Assembly: GCA_949592205.1 (NCBI GenBank)
Contig: CATIUR010000006.1
Location: forward strand, 64,910,001 to 64,974,000
From: Helichrysum umbraculigerum
Taxonomy: Eukaryota; Streptophyta; Magnoliopsida; Asterales; Asteraceae
Direction of reading: 5' to 3'
Length of the DNA stretch: 64,000 nucleotides
Part shown: in pieces, positions 58,635-64,000 of the stretch
How positions within the stretch are numbered: position 1 is the stretch's first letter
How the letters are laid out: every line of letters starts with the position of its first letter
Notes under the pieces: model-generated
Database searches by the model: none
What the model was told of the DNA's origin: nothing
Seen by the model: only the letters and a program-made list of their open reading frames with translations
Position numbers and translations under genes: made by a program

Positions 58635-59141
58635 TTAATGTAGATTAATCTGTTCCATCAGCGCGACAAAGCGGTCCACGGTTTCTGCCAGCCTGTTGGT
58701 TTGCCTGGCGTTGTCTTCAACTAAGGCCAGTCGTTGTGCTAGTACACGAGAGTGATCCTCAGTCTCCTGTGAACGTTGTTCACATTCCTCTAGTCGGTTT
58801 CTTACAAGTTCATCCGCACCTAATTCGGCGGTCATGGAATCCTGAATTATGCTTACAGAGAGGTTGGTATCCTCTTGTTCTCGCTGGAGTTGGGATACGT
58901 GATCAAGTGCTTGACGAAGCAGGTAGGTCATTCGGTGTTGTTCCCGTTCGAGACTTTCGAGCCTTTGCTCTTGACGGCGGAATTGGGTAGCCAACACTGG
59001 CAACGTGAGATGTGCCGAGCTCTGAGAGTTATGTACAGGATAAGGGCTGTTTCGAGGCGACCTTGTGTTCCTCCTGGCTACTCGTGGGTTCCGTGACCCA
59101 TGTGAGTGAGAGTGTGACGGATTAGGTGGTGTGTTTGCCAT
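58635..59141 (-). CDS. Extra coiled-coil ORF between primer site and gag
   Basis: 168 codons starting MANTPPNPSHSHSHGSRN and ending VALMEQINLH. I start at this ATG because the upstream 24 codons have no similar composition. Residues about 1-45 are basic, Pro/Ser/His-rich and likely disordered; about 55-165 are heptad-like (RRQEQRLESLEREQHRM, RNRLEECEQRSQETEDH), predicting a long coiled coil. It is in the same frame as gag-pol but separated by 276 bp containing stops, so it would need its own translation or a spliced or subgenomic mRNA. I do not recognise a family. It could assist particle assembly or bind nucleic acid; that is inference only. Confidence 0.7.
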   Translation of the reverse strand: MANTPPNPSHSHSHGSRNPRVARRNTRSPRNSPYPVHNSQSSAHLTLPVLATQFRRQEQRLESLEREQHRMTYLLRQALDHVSQLQREQEDTNLSVSIIQDSMTAELGADELVRNRLEECEQRSQETEDHSRVLAQRLALVEDNARQTNRLAETVDRFVALMEQINLH

Positions 59142-59446
59142 TCCTGTGGCAGAATGTAAGTAAGACGAGGCTAATATATATACATATATCATATCCAGCC
59201 TATTGTCTAGCACGTATCAAGTAATGGTCCGGTTCTCTCGTGGTCAGAGTCAACTAACGTATCCCCGTTCAACATAATTATTTCAGACCTTACATCATCT
59301 TTCCTTAATTGTACATAGTTGATCAGGCTATGTTAAATTAAAGTCGTATGCTGTAATTCCTGAACCAGTCATGTCTAATAAGAGAATACTGCCTAACGGT
59401 CATAGTCTAGGCCCACTAAATGCAACCTAGTTCACTATAACCTTAG

Positions 59447-59458
59447 GCTCTGATACCA
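59447..59458 (-). promoter_or_regulatory. Primer binding site, initiator tRNA-Met
   Basis: The minus-strand TGGTATCAGAGC lies three bases after the 5' LTR end, complementary to the 3' end of initiator methionine tRNA, the usual primer in this clade. Confidence 0.9.
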
Positions 59459-59461
59459 ATC

Positions 59462-61854
59462 TGTAACACCCCCGAAATTCACTGTTTTGCGGAAGCATAG
59501 TTTGGGGTGTTACTAATCAAATATCACAGCACAAAGATAAAGCAAACGACATCTATATGCAACGTTTGTAAATTAGTTACATTCCATAGATATAATGTTT
59601 GAAAACTTAGTGTTTTCGTATACAAAATGTAGTTTCCACTAGAGTCCACGCGTATAGCGGGAGATTCTATTACATAATCGTAATATACAAAAGATAATGC
59701 TAAGAATCTCCGTTAATGCAGTTGTGTTGAAATCATACGACTCTAGCTAAGATCCTGGAGTAATCCTACTCCATCCGGGTACCTGAGAAAACATGCTAAA
59801 AAGTGTCAACCAAAAGGTTGGTGAATCTCACAGGTTTGTAAATAATATCAGCTTTGAACACGAGCTTTCATCAGTAATGCCCGTAGGCGTAAAATCAGCA
59901 ATTTCAATCCAGAAATCGTAAACCAGTATTTGCAATCCCGCAAATGTAAGTAAGTAAGTTTATACCGTTGCCATGAGGCTCATAATCGAAGCTTAACCCG
60001 TAAGTAATAAGTTTGCTCCCGTGACATGCTCGTAGTTGAGCAAGCATCAGTAACGAATAAGTAGTCACCCGTTTCTACGTGTAAATCAGTACGTGGCAGC
60101 GCTACTGCCCCGGGTGGGGAGGGTCATTTCCCTAATGGATCCATTAACTAGTGTTCGCGCTTAAGTCCATAACTAACGATATATGATGGAGAGACTTCTG
60201 TAAATAGTAACAACTCATGCAATTCCGTTTGGTATAGAAAACAGTTTAGTACTTGTGTTCAAGAAAAAGTAGTAGCATGTATCTCCCCCAATAAGATAAA
60301 ACAGTAAAAGTGGGGCCGTAAGACTCACCTGAGTCTCGTAATAAGCCGTAGCAAATAGCAAGTAGTAAATATAGTAAGTAGGTTCTCCGAACCCGTAACC
60401 TTCAAATGCCTATTCATATGAAGTTATGTAAGTATGCGTCTCACGAGACGTTTCGTTTAGTTGTACACAACTAGCATATCCAGTGCTTGTCCGTATGTTT
60501 GTAATTGTTTGTTTGTTGGAAAACACGTTTGGCCCGTTGGTGACGGTTTGTAGCAAAAATTCTAAAATGTTGACTTTGCTACAGTAGATTTGCTACAGTA
60601 CTGCTACAGTAAAATTTGACTTTTTTGTACAGTAACTTTGACTTTTTCTATAGTGAAAATCCTTTAAAGTTTCCAAGTTTTCTGTTTTCTGCGACATAAT
60701 ATGCGACACTAAAGTTTGGTATGCGACACAGTGGTTGTGTCGCATAAGGTGCGACACAAGAGCTCTGCGACACAGTGGTTGTGTCGCAAAAGCTTACGAT
60801 GCTAATTTAATAGCGACATAATGGTTGTGTCGCATAAAAAGTGCGACACAATAGTGCGACATAACGTACGACACAAAATACGACACTAAATGGTTTATGC
60901 GACATAGCATGCGACACAAACGTTGTGTCGCAAAGATGAACATCAGCCCAGCAACTTTCGGATGTCGAGATTTTCCGACCAAAAACGCAAATCTAACCCA
61001 TTTTTGAGCTGTAAAATCGTGTTTTCTTCTTTGTTTAGGTTATAGCTATGTTGTGTACACCATATTACATCAAAATAATACCTCAAAATGAGTAAATCTA
61101 AGTTTTTAGAGAAATCCTTACAATTGCAAATCGAGGCCGAAAAAGGAAGAAAACGAGTATGTTGCCTTTGTAAATCTTGTTCCTCTCTTGGTGGTGATTC
61201 CGAAAATGTGAATCTTGTGGGTTGCTTTGATGATTCCGAAAATTTGTAAGAAATGGGTGGAGAGAGTTTAGAATGTGTGTGTGTGTTTTGTATAAGTGAA
61301 AATGAAAGAAGAAGATTGAGAGGTGGTGGGGTGTTGGCTGATCCCAAAAGGAAAGGAGGGAAAAACACTCCTCAAAACCCAGTGTTTACTCCGTGTCCTA
61401 ATCGTTTAATCGTTCGTTTTTAGTATTTAACCAAATAGTTATGTTTTAAAATGTAACTGGAGTATTTAAATAAAATACCTTGAAATTAATAATAATAAAA
61501 ACATTTGTCGAGATATTTAAATTATTAAGTCGCGTTTATTACGTTTTGTTGCGTTAGTTAAAATGTCGTCGCGATAATATATGAATAATGCTCGTTCGGT
61601 TGCGTATTTTATATAACAAAATACGCTCTCATTATTTAAGTAAATTTCTGTCACCAACGTCCAAGTAAACTGTGTCGGACTCCGTCCGGTTAATTCGCAC
61701 GATTTATCCAAATCGCGTAAGTACACACACATATATATAAATCACCTTATATATATATACAAATAGAGCCTGTAATTAGTCCTATTACATACTAATTACA
61801 ACTAGTTACGAACAATTAGGCATAATTAATTACCCTAATTATGCAGGTGTTACA
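59462..61854 (-). repeat. 5' LTR of the Tekay element
   Basis: 2,393 bp, same length as the 3' LTR and nearly identical. As the 5' LTR it supplies promoter and leader for the element's transcript. The hairpin-motif cluster is at 60690-60932. Confidence 0.95.
60690..60932. repeat. TGCGACAC / GTGTCGCA hairpin-motif cluster in the 5' LTR
   Basis: Identical by eye to 52751-52993. Its place in the 5' LTR allows an effect on transcription or on the RNA leader. Confidence 0.85.
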
Positions 61855-62287
61855 TTTACTTCACTTGCTAATTAGTATATGATTATATGTTGTCCATCTA
61901 ATTAAAAAATTGAATTTGATATTGAACCAAATTCACGTTGGTTAAACTAAAATAGTTTTGGTTAAAGCAAAAAAATCGAGGTGATGATCCAAATCCAACG
62001 TAGACTATTTAAATTTTGCCCCCATTCAAAAAAATTTCTGGTACCGCCCCTGCTCCTCTACATATTTATTATACATATACATTAGTACGAAGGAATATAA
62101 CTATTATGATACAAAAATACAATCAAGTTTGTATGTAAACACTAATTTCGTTTATCCGACTACTACTAATTTTATGACGTACTTTGATGTTTAGTATTAT
62201 TTTTTGTTTAGTTAATCTTTAGAATAGTATGGTAAGATTATTTTATTAAATAATATGTTTCAATTTCAACAAATACTTAAGAGTTTT

Positions 62288-63898
62288 GATTGGGTAAGGT
62301 TCAGAGGAGAATGGGTGATTTGAGGAGAAAGAGGAGAAGAATTTTCTCCACTCCAAAAATGCCACATGTCACCTCCTTAATTTTCACTTCTACCCCCTCC
62401 ACCTTTTTAAAATTATATACTACTCCCTTCTACTTTCTTCCTCCCCACCTCCTCCCATCCACCACCTACCACCACCCGCCGTCGCCACCACCTGCCGCCC
62501 GCCGCCGGTCGCCACCGCCGAAATTTTTTTTTAAAAATTTTTTTTTTTTAAAAATTTATTTATTTTTTTTTACAAATTTTTTTTTCAAATTTTTTTTTTA
62601 CATATTATCACTTCTACTACATTTTGTTATAATTATGTGGCATTTTTTTTTATTTTCATTGAATGTTGTTTATATATATGTTTACATATTGTTCATTTTT
62701 TACTGCATTTTTTGTATTATACACATTATTCTTTTGATGTTTTACTGCATTTTATTTATACACATTGATCTAATATACATTGTTATTTTCTACGTCATTT
62801 TAACTTATACATGATCTATTTTTTACAGTATTTTGTTAAAAGTACACTGCATTTTGTTATGATTACTGCATTTTAAGTATTTTTTACTGCATTTTATATT
62901 ATACATTTTACTGCATTGTATATATAAGTGTTGCATTTTCCATACATTTCATTTAACAAATTGTTTCGCTTTTTACTGCATTTTGTTATTTTTATTGCAT
63001 TTTACATATTTTACATATTTTTCATTTATTGTTTTTTATTCACTGCATTTTATCTTATACATATCATCTATTTTTACTGCATTTTGTTAAATGTACACTG
63101 CATTTTGTTATAATTACTGTATTTTATGTATTTTTTACTGCATTTTATATTATACATATTATCCATTTTACTGCATTTTATATAAAAGTGTTGCATTTTG
63201 CATACATTTCATTTAACAAATTGTTTCGCTTTTTACTGCATTTTGTTATTTTTATTGCATTTTACATATTTTTTATTTATTGTTTGTTATTCACTGCATT
63301 TTATCTTATACATATCATATATTTTTACTGCATTTTGTTATAATTACTGCATTTTATGTATTTTTTACTACATTTTATATTATACATAAGAAGAAATTGG
63401 GTAGAATATTTTAAAAAAATGCAAAATATAATTGGGTAGAATATTTAATTGGGTAGAATATTTAATAAGAAGAAATTGGAAAAAAATTTTGGAAAAAAAA
63501 ATTTTAAATTTTTTTTGAAATTTTTTTTTTTTAAAAAAAAAAAAAAATTTAAAAATAAAAAATAAAAAATTCCGGCGGCGGCTGGTGGCGGTAGCAGGTG
63601 GGTGGTGGTGGTGGGTGGGGTTGGGGAAAGAAGAAGGTGGGAGGGGAAATAGAAGGTGGGGGGAGGAAGAAGAGAAAGTGGGAGGGTTAAAATGTGAAAT
63701 TTAGATAAGTGGAAAGAGTGTAAGGTAAAAATTTTTGTTATGTTTTTTTTGTTAACTATTATCCCTATTTTTTTAAACTAATTACAAGATTGTCATTCCT
63801 TACAACCATTGATTAAACACATAAGCTCATCCAATGGCCACCATTAGATCTTCTCCTCCTTCTCCTCAAATACCCCCTTTCTCCTATGATCCTTAATC
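62288..63898. mobile_element. 1.6-kb foldback element with minisatellite core
   Basis: The outer arms match as inverted repeats: left ATTTGAGGAGAAAGAGGAGA / right TCTCCTCCTTCTCCTCAAAT. Next come GC-rich arms (62459-62521, CCACCACCTGCCGCC type; 63571-63620, GGCGGCGGCTGGTGGCGG type) and T/A homopolymer arms. The core is a TACTGCATTTT repeat. A MULE/foldback origin is likely, but I find no clean 9-bp target duplication. Open frames inside are low-complexity artefacts. Confidence 0.7.
62600..63390. repeat. TACTGCATTTT minisatellite with about 258-bp higher-order repeat
   Basis: The word ACTGCATTTT recurs about twenty times. On top of this, a longer block beginning GTTGCATTTTSCATACATTT repeats from about 62932 to 63189 and again from 63190 onward, with small indels. 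Confidence 0.8.
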
Positions 63899-64000
63899 CT
63901 GATTATAATGAAAATACACCTAATAAACAAATATGTATCTAAATATAATTTGTTAAATAATTTGATAACCTTAAATTTTTTCATGTTCTAACCCACAAAT
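63899..64000. other. Short AT-rich flank, nothing seen
   Basis: No gene or element terminus in the last 100 bases. Confidence 0.6.

Larger units (their letters stand above)
51523..61854 (-). mobile_element. Intact Ty3/gypsy retrotransposon, Tekay-type chromovirus
   Basis: A complete element of 10,332 bp on the minus strand: 5' LTR 59462-61854, primer site 59447-59458, extra ORF 59141-58635, gag-pol 58358-53949, polypurine tract 53928-53916, 3' LTR 51523-53915. Order protease, RT, RNase H, integrase defines Ty3/gypsy; the integrase C-terminal chromodomain-like segment and long LTRs fit the Tekay/Del clade. The 5-bp target duplication TTTAC is at 61855-61859 on one side and at 50905-50909 on the other, that is, outside the SINE-like palindrome. 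All parts look functional, so it may be a recently active copy. Confidence 0.92.
50489..62052. mobile_element. Non-autonomous hAT element (CAGGGGCGGTACTAG ends) split by a retrotransposon
   Basis: The left end CAGGGGCGGTACTAG at 50489 and the right end CTGGTACCGCCCCTG ending at 62052 are near-perfect inverted repeats. Both flanks are the 8-mer CTCCTCTA (50481-50488 and 62053-62060), as for hAT elements. Without the nested DNA the element would be about 620 bp (50489-50909 plus 61855-62052, one 5-bp duplication counted twice). The subterminal GCCCCCACCAAATTTTTA and AATTTTGCCCCC segments also pair. Same type of ends as the relic at 10014-10838. Confidence 0.88.

Noticed and set aside
62290..63389. 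Phe/Ile/Leu-rich plus-strand frames looking like membrane proteins
   Set aside because: Artefacts of the T-rich minisatellite (TTT, ATT, TTA codons).

Overview
This is eukaryotic plant nuclear DNA, almost certainly from a eudicot. It is AT-rich, its genes carry many GT-AG introns, and it is full of plant transposon families. The overall look (AT-rich introns, long Tekay-type LTRs, the style of MITEs) makes me guess Asteraceae, but nothing in the sequence proves the family. There are no operons, ribosome binding sites or CRISPR arrays. I rebuilt gene models by hand from splice signals, reading-frame continuity and family knowledge. Six host genes come out complete and in frame.

Layout. 1-1467: the end of a CACTA transposon, with the last exon of one of its proteins and a dense subterminal repeat array. 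1468-5000: intergenic DNA with three small DNA transposons (MULE-MITE, hAT, Stowaway). 5000-16642 (+): a MIKC-type MADS-box gene of the AGL17/ANR1 clade, 8 coding exons, 232 aa, with introns of 5.5 and 4.1 kb. 18352-24621 (-): an oligopeptide transporter (OPT family), 6 coding exons, 732 aa, convergent with the MADS gene; its introns hold MITEs, including a CACTA element nested inside a MULE-MITE. 26025-28798 (+): a DUF1399 glycine-rich-domain protein, 6 exons, 495 aa, divergent from the OPT gene. 29305-46306 (-): three tandem copies of a histidine-phosphatase (phosphoglycerate-mutase-like) gene. Each has 9 coding exons of identical length (273 aa) plus a non-coding first exon. The introns and spacers carry copy-specific insertions that work as phylogenetic markers.

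46310-64000 is transposon territory without host genes. It has a Harbinger-like element, a perfect 106-bp tandem duplication, and a non-autonomous hAT element (8-bp target duplication) interrupted by a young, intact Ty3/gypsy Tekay-type retrotransposon. That retrotransposon has 2,393-bp LTRs with only three differences seen by eye, one uninterrupted gag-pol frame, and an extra coiled-coil ORF upstream of gag. A three-copy alternating palindrome of a tRNA-derived SINE-like unit sits at its left edge, inside the 5-bp target duplication. A 1.6-kb foldback element with a minisatellite core closes the window.

The host genes show no evident shared pathway; only the phosphatase trio is a real functional cluster. 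I did not find a clearly new multi-gene system. The most unusual structures are the hAT/retrotransposon/SINE composite at 50489-62052, the hairpin-motif cluster inside the LTRs, the extra retrotransposon ORF, and a recurrent class of GGG...CCC MITEs with 9-bp target duplications.
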